This document shows, piece after piece, positions 1 to 7,577 of a stretch of 64,000 nucleotides of DNA. Both the position numbers and the translations under genes were made by a program. The notes beneath the pieces are model-generated. The model ran no database searches and was not told the DNA's origin. It saw only the letters and a list, made by a program, of their open reading frames with translations. How positions within the stretch are numbered: the first letter of the stretch is position 1; every line of letters begins with the position of its first letter. The stretch spans positions 458,910-522,909 of the forward strand of contig DS999405.1 in the NCBI GenBank assembly GCA_000158155.1, read 5' to 3'. The stretch is from a gamma proteobacterium NOR5-3. Lineage in GTDB: Bacteria; Pseudomonadota; Gammaproteobacteria; Pseudomonadales; Halieaceae.

Positions 1-1043
1 GCCTCAACCAGTTCATGAACATCGCTGGCGGCTTTGACGTTTACCAGTGGGCCCAGCGCTACGCCGTCGTCCATGCCGTCACCCACCGACAGTTCGTTAA
101 CCCTGGCAACCAGCTTTTCTACAAAGGCATCGTAGATGCTGCTTTGAACGAAGATTCGATTGGAGCAAACGCAGGTCTGACCCGCGTTGCGATACTTGGA
201 AATCATCGCCCCGGTCACGGCAGCGTCAAGGTCGGCATCGTCGAACACGATAAAGGGCGCATTACCCCCAAGCTCCATGGAGGTTTTCTTCATGGTGTCA
301 GCGCACTGCGCTTCCAGTACTTTTCCGATGGGTGTTGATCCCGTAAAGGTAAGCTTCCGCACTATAGGATTAGCGGTAAGTTCGCCGCCGATCTCTCTCG
401 CAGAGCCCGCAACCACATTGAGGACGCCCGCAGGAATGCCCGCGCGTTCGGCAAGTTCAGCCAGAGCGAGTGCGCACAGCGGGGTTTCACTCGCGGGCTT
501 GATTACAATAGTGCATCCGGCAGCAAGGGCAGGGGCTGCTTTACGCGTGATCATGGCGATAGGAAAGTTCCAGGGTGTGATCGCGGCGACCACACCTACC
601 GGTTGCTTGATGCAGACGATGCGCCGGTCCTCGCCAGGCCCCGGTATCACGTCGCCATAGAGTCGTTTGGCTTCTTCTCCAAACCACTCCACGTAAGAGG
701 CGCCGTAGGCGACTTCGCCTCGAGATTCTGCGAGAGGTTTGCCTTGCTCGGCGGTCATGAGGATTGCCAGGTCTTCCTGGTGCTCCATGATCAGCTCGAA
801 CCACTTTCGCAGGACTTGCGCGCGGCTTTTAGCGGGTAAGCGCTTCCAACCGTCCATGGCATCCTGTGCAGCCTCAATGGCACGCCGGGTTTCCACCGCG
901 CCGACGCTGGCGATGCTCACTATTTCTTCGCCTGTGGCGGGGTTAAGTATCGCCAGCGTTTTGCCGTTGTCTGCGGCGACCCATTGTCCATTGATATAGG
1001 CATTGCTGCGCAGCAGGGACGGGTCCGAGAGCGGAAGTGTCAT
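1..1043 (-). CDS. gabD: Succinate-semialdehyde dehydrogenase, 3' end outside window
   Basis: NAD(P)-dependent aldehyde dehydrogenase that oxidises succinate semialdehyde to succinate, the last step of GABA breakdown. Reading leftward from the ATG at 1043 gives about 347 residues of an uninterrupted aldehyde dehydrogenase, running off the window before the stop. Visible signatures are TPWNFPIAMI in the cofactor region, the glutamate motif MELGGNAPF (near 250-280) and the catalytic cysteine motif GQTCVC (near 160-190). The second cysteine two residues after the catalytic one is typical of GabD-type SSADH, where it can form a regulatory disulfide. A purine-rich stretch with GGAG lies just before the ATG. 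The assignment to SSADH rather than another aldehyde dehydrogenase rests on the GQTCVC motif and overall similarity. The rest of any gab operon is outside the window. Confidence 0.85.
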   Translation of the reverse strand, partial: MTLPLSDPSLLRSNAYINGQWVAADNGKTLAILNPATGEEIVSIASVGAVETRRAIEAAQDAMDGWKRLPAKSRAQVLRKWFELIMEHQEDLAILMTAEQGKPLAESRGEVAYGASYVEWFGEEAKRLYGDVIPGPGEDRRIVCIKQPVGVVAAITPWNFPIAMITRKAAPALAAGCTIVIKPASETPLCALALAELAERAGIPAGVLNVVAGSAREIGGELTANPIVRKLTFTGSTPIGKVLEAQCADTMKKTSMELGGNAPFIVFDDADLDAAVTGAMISKYRNAGQTCVCSNRIFVQSSIYDAFVEKLVARVNELSVGDGMDDGVALGPLVNVKAASDVHELVE

Positions 1044-1137
1044 GGGAGACTCCTTAATAAAAATCGAAAATTCAGGGCGCCTACGTTACAAGGACCCACG
1101 CCATTAGGGAACGTTTCCGCGCGCTTATTTCACCTGA

Positions 1138-1280
1138 GTGGCGAAGGAGCGGGTAACGGGGATCGGCGGCCTCTTTGCGCGTCGGGCATCGAGGTGGATG
1201 CCGAAGCGTATCCCAACGGGCGTTTTGCACGGTTGTATGATCCCGAAGGAAACCCCATTGCACTGTGGGAGCCAAAGTGA
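1138..1280 (+). pseudogene. VOC/glyoxalase-family gene remnant with internal deletion
   Basis: Two ends of one vicinal-oxygen-chelate (glyoxalase-like) gene appear to be joined out of frame. From the GTG at 1138 the frame reads RVTGIGGLFAR, the usual N-terminus of small VOC proteins. From about 1185, in a different frame, it reads GIEVDAEAYPNGRFARLYDP and then GNPIALWEPK followed by a stop, the usual VOC C-terminus. Intact family members are about 120-140 residues, so roughly two thirds of the gene is missing at a junction near 1182-1186. Both partial frames are seen directly; that they come from one gene is inference. It lies between gabD and pspF and cannot make a working enzyme. Confidence 0.7.
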
Positions 1281-1314
1281 GCGCGAGTGCAAAGGCGTCT
1301 GTCGTCTCTCGGTC

Positions 1315-2379
1315 TTAACCGCGTCCTTTGTTTTTGCCTTGCAACTTGTGTTTGCGTACCAGTCCGCGAAGCTGGTCGTAGCTAAGGTCCAGCGCTTCTG
1401 CCGTGCGGCGCTGATTAAACTCATGACGCTCAAGCGATGTCAGCACTAGTGTTCTTTCGTAGTGGTCGACGCTCTCGCGAAGCCCCGCTGAATGAGATAA
1501 CGAGGTAGATGGGCTGGCGCGCTGCCGTTCTCCGGCCGTTAGCGCATCTTCATGCTGCGGCTGCAGGATCCTCGTCACCTCGTGCTGCGAAGGGGCGTCG
1601 GCCCAGGGGCTTTGGAAAGGGTCGATCACCAGTGTCTCTACAGCGCGTTCCTGATCTCCCCAACGGTGCAGGGAGCGCTCAACCACGTTCTTTAGTTCCC
1701 GGACATTGCCCGGCCAGTCATACGCCCGAAGCTGCCTTAGCGCCTGGGGCGCAAAGCCCGGGAACTGGTCCCAGCTCAGCTCCGCGCTCATTTGCATCGC
1801 AAAGTGGCGGGCCAGCAGCATGACGTCGTCATCGCGATGGCGCAGTGCCGGCATATGCACGACATCAAAACTCAGTCGGTCCAGTAAATCGGCGCGAAAG
1901 TGTTGTGTGTGAGCCATGGAGCGTAGATCGGCGTTGGTAGAGCCGATGACCCGAACGTCGACACGCAGCGTGCGTTGCCCACCCACACGTTCGAACTCAC
2001 CGTACTCGATAAGTCTCAGCAGTTTTTCCTGAAGGCGGGGAGACATGGTGCCAATCTCGTCCAACAGCAGGGTGCCCCCGTCCGCGCGTTCAAAGCGTCC
2101 TACATGCAGGCGGGAGGCCCCGGTAAATGCGCCGGGTTCATGTCCAAACAGCTCGCTTTCGAGCAGCGTCTCGGCCATGGCCGCGCAGTTAACTTTGATG
2201 AAAGGCGCATCCCAGCGAGTAGAAAGGTAGTGCAGGCGCTCCGCGGCCAATTCTTTACCCGTGCCCCGTTCACCCAGTACCAGTACAGGGCGCTGGATCG
2301 TCGCCAGCTGTGACAGGTGGTCCAGTGCGGTAGTTAGCGCGCTGGACTCTCCGAGCATATTGTCAGGCTGGTGTGGCAT
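1315..2379 (-). CDS. pspF: PspF, sigma-54 enhancer-binding activator of the psp operon
   Basis: A 354-residue AAA+ activator without a receiver domain, as in PspF. It drives sigma-54 RNA polymerase at psp promoters and is held inactive by PspA until membrane stress. Walker A GERGTGKE is at residues 36-43, the sigma-54-contacting GAFTGA loop at 83-88, Walker B LLLDE at 104-108, and a Fis-type helix-turn-helix at about 325-350. A linker of about 70 residues between the AAA+ domain and the HTH is somewhat longer than in E. coli PspF (325 aa). The gene is divergent from the psp genes, sharing the AT-rich 2380-2574 region, which fits the known arrangement and autoregulation. Confidence 0.93.
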   Translation of the reverse strand: MPHQPDNMLGESSALTTALDHLSQLATIQRPVLVLGERGTGKELAAERLHYLSTRWDAPFIKVNCAAMAETLLESELFGHEPGAFTGASRLHVGRFERADGGTLLLDEIGTMSPRLQEKLLRLIEYGEFERVGGQRTLRVDVRVIGSTNADLRSMAHTQHFRADLLDRLSFDVVHMPALRHRDDDVMLLARHFAMQMSAELSWDQFPGFAPQALRQLRAYDWPGNVRELKNVVERSLHRWGDQERAVETLVIDPFQSPWADAPSQHEVTRILQPQHEDALTAGERQRASPSTSLSHSAGLRESVDHYERTLVLTSLERHEFNQRRTAEALDLSYDQLRGLVRKHKLQGKNKGRG

Positions 2380-2412
2380 GCGTGTAATTTACCATAATTA
2401 ATGGTCAAAATA

Positions 2413-2427
2413 ACCAACTAAGTTGGT
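2413..2427. promoter_or_regulatory. Inverted repeat, candidate PspF enhancer site
   Basis: A perfect 7-bp inverted repeat, ACCAACT-A-AGTTGGT, sits in the pspF/psp intergenic region. Its centre is roughly 120 bp upstream of the start site predicted from the sigma-54-like promoter, the spacing expected for a PspF upstream activating sequence. It could also act on pspF itself. Assignment is from position and symmetry only. Confidence 0.45.
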
Positions 2428-2500
2428 AATTTACGCTAATTATTACGATTCATAATTAATGTAAAAAATTAGATAAATAATATAAGCAGCTGTTATATAT

Positions 2501-2513
2501 TAATTAATTGATT
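2501..2513 (-). promoter_or_regulatory. Candidate IHF binding site
   Basis: The minus strand reads AATCAATTAATTA, a full match to the IHF consensus WATCAANNNNTTR. IHF bends DNA at psp promoters in enterobacteria. Here the match directly abuts the promoter, closer than usual, and the surrounding DNA is very AT-rich, so a chance match is possible. Confidence 0.35.
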
Positions 2514-2515
2514 AG

Positions 2516-2532
2516 TTGGCCCAAAAATTGGA
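2516..2532 (+). promoter_or_regulatory. Sigma-54-type promoter for the psp operon
   Basis: TTGGCCC-AAAAA-TTGGA resembles the sigma-54 consensus TTGGCAC-N5-TTGCA with correct -24/-12 spacing. The -24 element is good. The -12 element carries GG instead of the usual GC, which is a real weakness. It precedes the small gene at 2575, so the promoter would serve that gene together with pspABC. Its location beside pspF supports the call. Confidence 0.55.
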
Positions 2533-2574
2533 TTGCTATGACTGAGTGTGCAGCAACGCAACAAGGAGTACAGC

Positions 2575-2772
2575 ATGGAACCCGACCGCTTAACGATCTA
2601 TCTTGCGTTAGCTGTGGTTGCCTGCGGTATTGCCGCGGTCACGGGACCGTCTATGGCACTGATTTCGCTGTTTGAGGTCGTTCTTGTCGTTGAAGCCGTC
2701 AATCTGATTTCAGCACCGGGTGATGTATCACACTCCCGGGTCGACACCCCACGCAACTCGCAAGGAGAGTAA
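2575..2772 (+). CDS. Small membrane protein, first gene of the psp operon
   Basis: A 65-residue protein I do not recognise. The ATG at 2575 is preceded by AAGGAG at a good distance; an upstream in-frame start at 2548 has no comparable ribosome site. Residues 5-20 and about 24-42 are hydrophobic, suggesting either one long or two short membrane segments. The C-terminal 20 residues are polar and likely exposed. It lies between the sigma-54-like promoter and pspA, with only two bases to the pspA start, so it is almost certainly cotranscribed and stress-induced with PspA. It is not PspB, PspC or PspD by sequence. A role in membrane-stress sensing or PspA recruitment is inference from position only. 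Confidence 0.75.
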   Translation: MEPDRLTIYLALAVVACGIAAVTGPSMALISLFEVVLVVEAVNLISAPGDVSHSRVDTPRNSQGE

Positions 2773-2774
2773 AC

Positions 2775-3461
2775 ATGGGTATTTTTTCGCGAATGAGCGA
2801 CATTATTAATTCGAACATCAGCGCACTGCTTGATCAGGCGGAGGATCCTGAAAAGCTGATTCGACTGATCATCCAGGAGATGGAAGACACACTCGTCGAG
2901 GTTCGCAGTTCATCGGCGAGGGTGCTTGCGGATCGCAAGGCGGCCACCCGGCGCGTGGAGCAACTTCAGGCCGAGGCCGATTCCTGGGAGCAAAAAGCCA
3001 AGCTGGCGATAAGCAAAGGGCGTGAGGACCTCGCCAGAGCGGCACTGCAGGAAAAGCGTGAGATCGAGGAAGAACTCGAAGCTGTAAGCACCGAGCTGGC
3101 GGCAACTGACGAGCATATTGCCCAGCTTAACGATGAAATCGGTAAGCTTCAGGCAAAGCTCAATGACGCCAAAGCCAAGAAAAAAGCGCTGGTCATGCGC
3201 ACGCAGACCGTTGAGTCACGAATCAAGGTGAAGCGTCAGGTTAATCGCGATGCTCTGGATCAGGCTTTCGGTCGCTTTGAGCATTTTGAGCGGCGCATGG
3301 ATAATCTGGAAAGTCAGCTTGAAGTCATGGACATGGGTAAGGATGTAGCGCCGTCCCTGGCAGCTGAGATCAATGCCCTGGAGCAGGACGAGAAAATCAC
3401 GGCAGAGCTGGATCGCTTGAAAGCCGAATTGGGTGGGGCTGGGTCGTCCAGGGACGCCTGA
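2775..3461 (+). CDS. pspA: PspA, phage-shock membrane-stress effector
   Basis: A 228-residue PspA/IM30 family protein, close to the E. coli length of 222. In the family, PspA inhibits PspF in unstressed cells and, when the inner membrane is damaged, assembles into large ESCRT-III-like scaffolds that preserve the proton gradient. The N-terminal amphipathic helix (MGIFSRMSDIINSNI) and the PEKLIRLIIQEME segment are characteristic. The rest is almost entirely charged heptad coiled coil. AAGGAGAG precedes the ATG. It follows the small membrane gene by two bases and is followed by pspB after 67 bases. Confidence 0.95.
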   Translation: MGIFSRMSDIINSNISALLDQAEDPEKLIRLIIQEMEDTLVEVRSSSARVLADRKAATRRVEQLQAEADSWEQKAKLAISKGREDLARAALQEKREIEEELEAVSTELAATDEHIAQLNDEIGKLQAKLNDAKAKKKALVMRTQTVESRIKVKRQVNRDALDQAFGRFEHFERRMDNLESQLEVMDMGKDVAPSLAAEINALEQDEKITAELDRLKAELGGAGSSRDA

Positions 3462-3528
3462 ACCCATTCCGCTCCCACAGGCAATAGTGCAGGATGGGAG
3501 AATCACCTTCTGAGGCGAGGAGCCATAG

Positions 3529-3792
3529 ATGGAACTTTCAGAACTTCTTTTCGTGCCAACGATCCTGTTTATGGTCATCGTCGCGCCGATTTGGATAGTG
3601 TTGCATTACCGCAGCCTTAACCGATCGAGTCGGGGTTTGAATGAGGAAGATCGTGAGAACGTCGAACAGATACTGGTCACGGTGGATCGCCTCACGGAGC
3701 GTATCCAGGCGCTGGAGTCGATCCTTGACTCTGATCATGGCGATTGGCGTGACCAGGAGCACCAGAGCAGCCATACAAGGAGAAGCTCATGA
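3529..3792 (+). CDS. pspB: PspB, envelope stress membrane sensor
   Basis: An 87-residue protein with one N-terminal transmembrane segment (about residues 5-24) and a charged helical tail with leucine-zipper-like heptads around 44-68, the standard PspB layout. With PspC it relays membrane stress and draws PspA away from PspF. GAGGAG precedes the ATG. Its stop overlaps the pspC start in an ATGA, so the two are translationally coupled, which fits their action as a complex. The tail runs about ten residues longer than E. coli PspB and is hydrophilic. Confidence 0.92.
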   Translation: MELSELLFVPTILFMVIVAPIWIVLHYRSLNRSSRGLNEEDRENVEQILVTVDRLTERIQALESILDSDHGDWRDQEHQSSHTRRSS

Positions 3793-4358
3793 GTGATTAT
3801 TCGAATGAAAGTCGTCGCCGTCGTCGAAGTGGTCGCGGGCGTGGTCATGGCGCGCAGCAGTTTCGGCACTATCAGGAACGAAAGCGTCACGGCTGGGGAA
3901 TGGGGCTGTATCGGAACCGACGGGACGGCAAAATCTGTGGGGTTGCCGCTGGTATCGCTGACTATTGGGATGTTGCGGACTGGGTCGTGCGGCTGATTTT
4001 TGTCGGCGCCTTTCTTTTTACCGGCACCCTCGCCATCTGGGGTTACGTTGCAGCCTGCCTCCTGTTGAGCCCGCGGCCGGATGATCGCAGTGCCCGTCAG
4101 CGCAAGCGCGAATCCCGGGAAGCGTCAGCAGCGACGCAGGCATCAGCCAATGAAGAGGCTTTCGGCCCCGAGATGGAGTATGACGAGCGCTACCACGACT
4201 ATCGCCCCAGGCGTATGTTTCGCTACAGCGATAGCGCCAGTGTTCGCCTGGCGCGCGCCAGAGAGCGCCTTGATTCGGCGCTTCGGCGGGTGGAGAGCAT
4301 GGAGACCTATGTGACGTCCCGGCGCTACAAGCTCAACAGCGAGCTCTCCCGCCTGTAA
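3789..4358 (+). CDS. pspC: PspC domain protein with arginine-rich N-terminus
   Basis: A 189-residue membrane protein with the PspC domain at about residues 38-95: the GLYRNRRDGKICGVAAGIAD signature followed by two hydrophobic segments. PspC works with PspB to sense membrane damage. Two parts exceed the E. coli protein (119 aa): a strongly basic N-terminus (five consecutive arginines, then alternating R/G, residues 9-19) and a C-terminal charged helix of about 90 residues ending in a predicted coiled coil. The start overlaps the pspB stop. This is the last recognisable psp gene; no pspD or pspE is seen downstream. Confidence 0.9.
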   Translation: MSDYSNESRRRRRSGRGRGHGAQQFRHYQERKRHGWGMGLYRNRRDGKICGVAAGIADYWDVADWVVRLIFVGAFLFTGTLAIWGYVAACLLLSPRPDDRSARQRKRESREASAATQASANEEAFGPEMEYDERYHDYRPRRMFRYSDSASVRLARARERLDSALRRVESMETYVTSRRYKLNSELSRL

Positions 4359-4370
4359 TCAGCGCATCCA

Positions 4371-4391
4371 CCCCGGGGTTTGCCCCCGGGG
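4371..4391 (+). terminator. GC-rich hairpin after pspC
   Basis: CCCCGGGG-TTTGC-CCCCGGGG forms a perfect 8-bp stem 12 bases after the pspC stop. No T-run follows, so it may be a Rho-assisted terminator or an mRNA-stabilising hairpin rather than a classic intrinsic terminator. Confidence 0.5.
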
Positions 4392-4467
4392 CTCCCCGGA
4401 GTATCCTTCCAAGCAACGCGAATGATGAAACGGCAAGCCAGATTGGCTGATCCGCAGAGGAGAACTA

Positions 4468-5292
4468 ATGGGTGTGAGTCGTATGGCCTTGTTTGGCGAC
4501 GTGGTGATGCCGGGGACAGAGAGTGTTGATCCGCATTACCTGCCGCCGCCGGCAGCATGGCTAGCACTGACGGAGCCCCAGCGCGTGGTGCTTGAAGTGG
4601 CCTCCCTGGCATCGTTAAGACGACTTTTAGATAATTTAAAGCCCGGAGATGGTCATCCTGTTATGGTCCTTCCGGGCTTTCTGGGTTCTGACGCCTATAA
4701 CGCCTCGTTGCGCCGTTTTCTCAGGGGGCTCGGTTATAAGGTTCACGGCTGGGGGCAGGGACGCAATCTGGGCCCCCGGGGGAACGCCCTGGAGAGTCTT
4801 ATGGCGCGTGCAGCAATGCTCGCTGAGCGTTACGGTGAGCCCTTGTCCCTGGTGGGGCACAGCCTGGGCGGCATTTTTGCCCGGGAGCTCGCTCGCGAAG
4901 ATCCTTCATTAGTGCGACAGGTAATCACCCTGGGCAGCCCCTTTGGGCGAGGTCGTCATAGTGCATCCTACCCGGCGCGACTCTTTGAAGCGCTCAACCC
5001 TACGGACGATTTGCCGGTGGCCCTGGACGACTTGCATCGAGCTCCGCCTGTCCCCACCACGGCGATTTACTCAAAAGGTGATGGCATTGTTAACTGGCGA
5101 ACGGCTTTTCAAAACCTCGATTTTGCCCACGCCAGCACCCAGAACATTCAGGTGCGCGGAAGCCATTGCGGAATGACCTTGAATCCGGCGGTGTGGTACG
5201 TGATCGCCGACCGGCTGCGACAATCCATGGACCGTTGGGAGCCGTTCAGTGTGAGCGGTGTGGCCAAGGTGCTGGTACCCAGGCACGGATGA
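4468..5292 (+). CDS. Alpha/beta hydrolase, lipase-like
   Basis: A 274-residue alpha/beta-hydrolase. The nucleophile elbow GHSLGG places the serine at about residue 132. A downstream aspartate in SKGDGIV (about 204) and a histidine in GSHCGM (about 233) complete a likely triad. MVLPGFLGSD near 66-74 fits the oxyanion strand of lipases that act on acyl esters. No signal peptide is evident, so it is probably cytoplasmic. GAGGAGAACTA precedes the ATG. It stands alone between psp and the outer-membrane protein gene. Substrate cannot be told from the sequence; triacylglycerol or wax ester breakdown is possible because a wax-ester synthase gene lies 10 kb away, but that is only context. Confidence 0.8.
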   Translation: MGVSRMALFGDVVMPGTESVDPHYLPPPAAWLALTEPQRVVLEVASLASLRRLLDNLKPGDGHPVMVLPGFLGSDAYNASLRRFLRGLGYKVHGWGQGRNLGPRGNALESLMARAAMLAERYGEPLSLVGHSLGGIFARELAREDPSLVRQVITLGSPFGRGRHSASYPARLFEALNPTDDLPVALDDLHRAPPVPTTAIYSKGDGIVNWRTAFQNLDFAHASTQNIQVRGSHCGMTLNPAVWYVIADRLRQSMDRWEPFSVSGVAKVLVPRHG

Positions 5293-5343
5293 GACCTCAA
5301 TACGCAGTTAGCTTAAGCTCCTAGCCTGTTTATTTATCTATCT

Positions 5344-6717
5344 ATGCGAAAGCATCCCTGCCTGCTGCCGAGTGTCGCTTTAAGCCTGATTCTGCTAAAC
5401 CCGACTCTGCCATCAATTGCTGAGTCAGTCGGTAGCGAAGAACAGGGCTGGTTTTTCAGCGCAAATGTTCGACTGCGCACAGAGTACCTTGCGGACTCTT
5501 TTCGATTAGTGTCTCCCCGACAGGATCACCTACAGTTTTCCCGAAGCCAGCTAGGGCTACGCTATCAGGCGTCTGGCTGGAGTGCTGAGCTTGAGGTTCA
5601 GGATAGCCGCGCCTGGGGCGACAAAAGTCTGTCACCCATAGGCACCGATGACGTGAACACTCTGGAGCCTGTCATTGCCAAGGTAGAAAAGACCTGGCAA
5701 ATGAATTCAGGCGCTGCGATATCGCTCTCCGCAGGACGCATGACCCTGGACTACGGCAGTCGGCGGCTGCTTGCACGCAACAACTTTCGCAATACCAGTA
5801 ATGCCTTTCAGGGCGTGCATTTAAGACGTACCTCAGCGAATGCGACTACCGATGTTTTTTACACACTGCCTTTACAGCGACAGCCTGATCGTCTGGATCG
5901 AGATTCTCTTCGGGGTAACGAATTTAGATTGGATAAAGCCGGACGAGGAGAGCGTTTTTGGGGCGCGAGCTACGACTATCGATACCCCGAGGCCAACCGC
6001 ACAGTGGCAGCCTATGTGTTTCGCAGTCAACTTAGCGACCGGGGAGGCAGGCCGGTTGCCGACCGGGAGCTATGGACAGCGGGCTCGCGTTTAACCTGGC
6101 AAGGCAACAGATTGGATCTTGAAGCGGAAGCGGCTTACCAATGGGGTGAGTCTTTGGCGGGGGTTCTGTCCTCAGAGGCTGATCAACTGGATCATAGAGC
6201 CTGGTTTACGCATTTACATTTAGGAATTGACCTGGGATCCGGTGTGAATTTCCGGGCGGCTTATGATCACGCCACCGGTGATCGGGACCCCTTTGATGGT
6301 CGCAACGAGCGCTTTGATCGCCTGTACGGCGCCCGCGCGTTTGAGCTCGGACCCAGCGGTATTTTCGGGGCGGCGATTCGCAGCAATATTCAGTCCCCGC
6401 AGTTGGCTCTGCGCTGGCAGGCGACGGGGCAGCAAACCTGGCTGCTGTCGCATCGTTGGCTGAGTTTAGCTAGTTCCAGAGACTTCTTTGTCCCCGGCGC
6501 CCGCCGCGATGTAAGCGGCGTATCGGGGGATGATATCGGGCGGCAGTGGGAGTTACGCTGGCGTTGGATGTCGGCACAGTCGCCCGTATCTTTTGAGCTG
6601 GGCGCTGCCTATTTGCATAAGGGTGCTTACTTTACCGGAGCCGGAGACTCTCTTTTGAATCCTCCCGGCACAGGCAACAGTGAGTATCTGTTTGCGCAGT
6701 TGACTTGGAGTTACTAG
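5344..6717 (+). CDS. Outer-membrane beta-barrel, alginate-export-like
   Basis: A 457-residue protein with a Sec signal peptide (about 1-26, ending near SIAES). The mature part is built of alternating polar/aromatic strands and ends in aromatic tyrosine, as outer-membrane barrels do. The N-terminal NVRLRTEYLADSFR and the LQFSRSQLGLRYQ segment resemble the alginate-export (AlgE-like) domain family found in many marine bacteria lacking alginate genes. It is probably a channel or porin of unknown substrate. No Shine-Dalgarno sequence is obvious before the ATG, where the leader repeats TATC. No polysaccharide genes flank it, so an alginate role is not supported by context. Confidence 0.75.
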   Translation: MRKHPCLLPSVALSLILLNPTLPSIAESVGSEEQGWFFSANVRLRTEYLADSFRLVSPRQDHLQFSRSQLGLRYQASGWSAELEVQDSRAWGDKSLSPIGTDDVNTLEPVIAKVEKTWQMNSGAAISLSAGRMTLDYGSRRLLARNNFRNTSNAFQGVHLRRTSANATTDVFYTLPLQRQPDRLDRDSLRGNEFRLDKAGRGERFWGASYDYRYPEANRTVAAYVFRSQLSDRGGRPVADRELWTAGSRLTWQGNRLDLEAEAAYQWGESLAGVLSSEADQLDHRAWFTHLHLGIDLGSGVNFRAAYDHATGDRDPFDGRNERFDRLYGARAFELGPSGIFGAAIRSNIQSPQLALRWQATGQQTWLLSHRWLSLASSRDFFVPGARRDVSGVSGDDIGRQWELRWRWMSAQSPVSFELGAAYLHKGAYFTGAGDSLLNPPGTGNSEYLFAQLTWSY

Positions 6718-6727
6718 ATCGTCGGTA

Positions 6728-6750
6728 AAACCCTGCCAAGGCCCGGGTTT
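6728..6750. terminator. Candidate bidirectional terminator
   Basis: AAACCC and GGGTTT form a 6-bp stem with an 11-base loop exactly between two convergent genes (ends 6717 and 6752). A-rich and T-rich flanks suit use on both strands. The stem is short, so the call is modest. Confidence 0.4.
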
Positions 6751-6751
6751 A

Positions 6752-7492
6752 TCAGACCATTGCGGTGCTAGCCCCCGACACCGGGTTCATGGCTTCCTCG
6801 CCGGCAACATGTCGAATGATGCGGTAATACAGGCCGGCCGCAGAGCCCTGCAGCAGAGCCTCACGTAACATGTCATCGGTGTCTACCGATTCAGCGGCTT
6901 CCAGAAGCCGCCCAAAGGTGCGCTTGAAATTTTCACTGTGGCGGCTGCGTATCTCCGTGCCAAAGAGCATATCCTTCACGAATGGTTCGTTGTCACTGTT
7001 GGTTGCCGCAGCACTGATCATGCGGCGGATAAACAAAGAGTGGTCTCCGGTACTGGCATCCGAGCGCAGCGTGCCAAACTCTTCCAGGGATACCTCGCCG
7101 CTGCCCGTGGGCCCAAATACAGACAGGTAGTGAAAGCCCGCGATGCTACCAAGCTGCTCCTGCACCAGTCCCAGCAGCTTAAAATAAGAGTCACGTCGGG
7201 AGTGCAACTCCAGACGGCGCGTGCTTTGCTCCTGCATGCTGGTGGCGCGGGTGTTTGCGGTGATCTCTTTTTGCTGCATGAAATGTCCGATCACCAGCCA
7301 CAGGAAGGCCAGCGGGGCAAATGCGCCCTCAAAAAAGCTGCCGATATCGGCTGTGGGTAGCGCCTGAAACTCAGTCCAGCCGACAACGCGGGTAACGTAG
7401 TAGATTCCCGTGCTCATCCACAGCGTGGTGACGGTCAGGCCGAACAGAATGCGCCAGTCCATGCCCGGGTTTTGTGTATGTTCATTGTCCAT
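6752..7492 (-). CDS. Hypothetical membrane protein with cytoplasmic helical domain
   Basis: A 246-residue protein I do not recognise. The start is taken at the ATG at 7492; a TTG two codons upstream is also open. Two hydrophobic segments (about 11-32 and 48-66) are followed by a charged helical region (QQKEITANTRA onward) and a helical soluble domain of about 160 residues with no catalytic motif I can identify. The layout of a short membrane hairpin plus a QxKE-type coiled stretch is shared with several uncharacterised membrane proteins, some found in phage-defence contexts, but there is no diagnostic motif. It is convergent with the outer-membrane gene and divergent from the hydrolase at 7578. 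Confidence 0.65.
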   Translation of the reverse strand: MDNEHTQNPGMDWRILFGLTVTTLWMSTGIYYVTRVVGWTEFQALPTADIGSFFEGAFAPLAFLWLVIGHFMQQKEITANTRATSMQEQSTRRLELHSRRDSYFKLLGLVQEQLGSIAGFHYLSVFGPTGSGEVSLEEFGTLRSDASTGDHSLFIRRMISAAATNSDNEPFVKDMLFGTEIRSRHSENFKRTFGRLLEAAESVDTDDMLREALLQGSAAGLYYRIIRHVAGEEAMNPVSGASTAMV

Positions 7493-7577
7493 GTGCAAAG
7501 CATAGCAGAGGGCGTCGGGACTGTTGTGGGTTTTGCGCTTCGAATAGGCTGGGCGTTGAAGACAGTGGGAGGGATCA

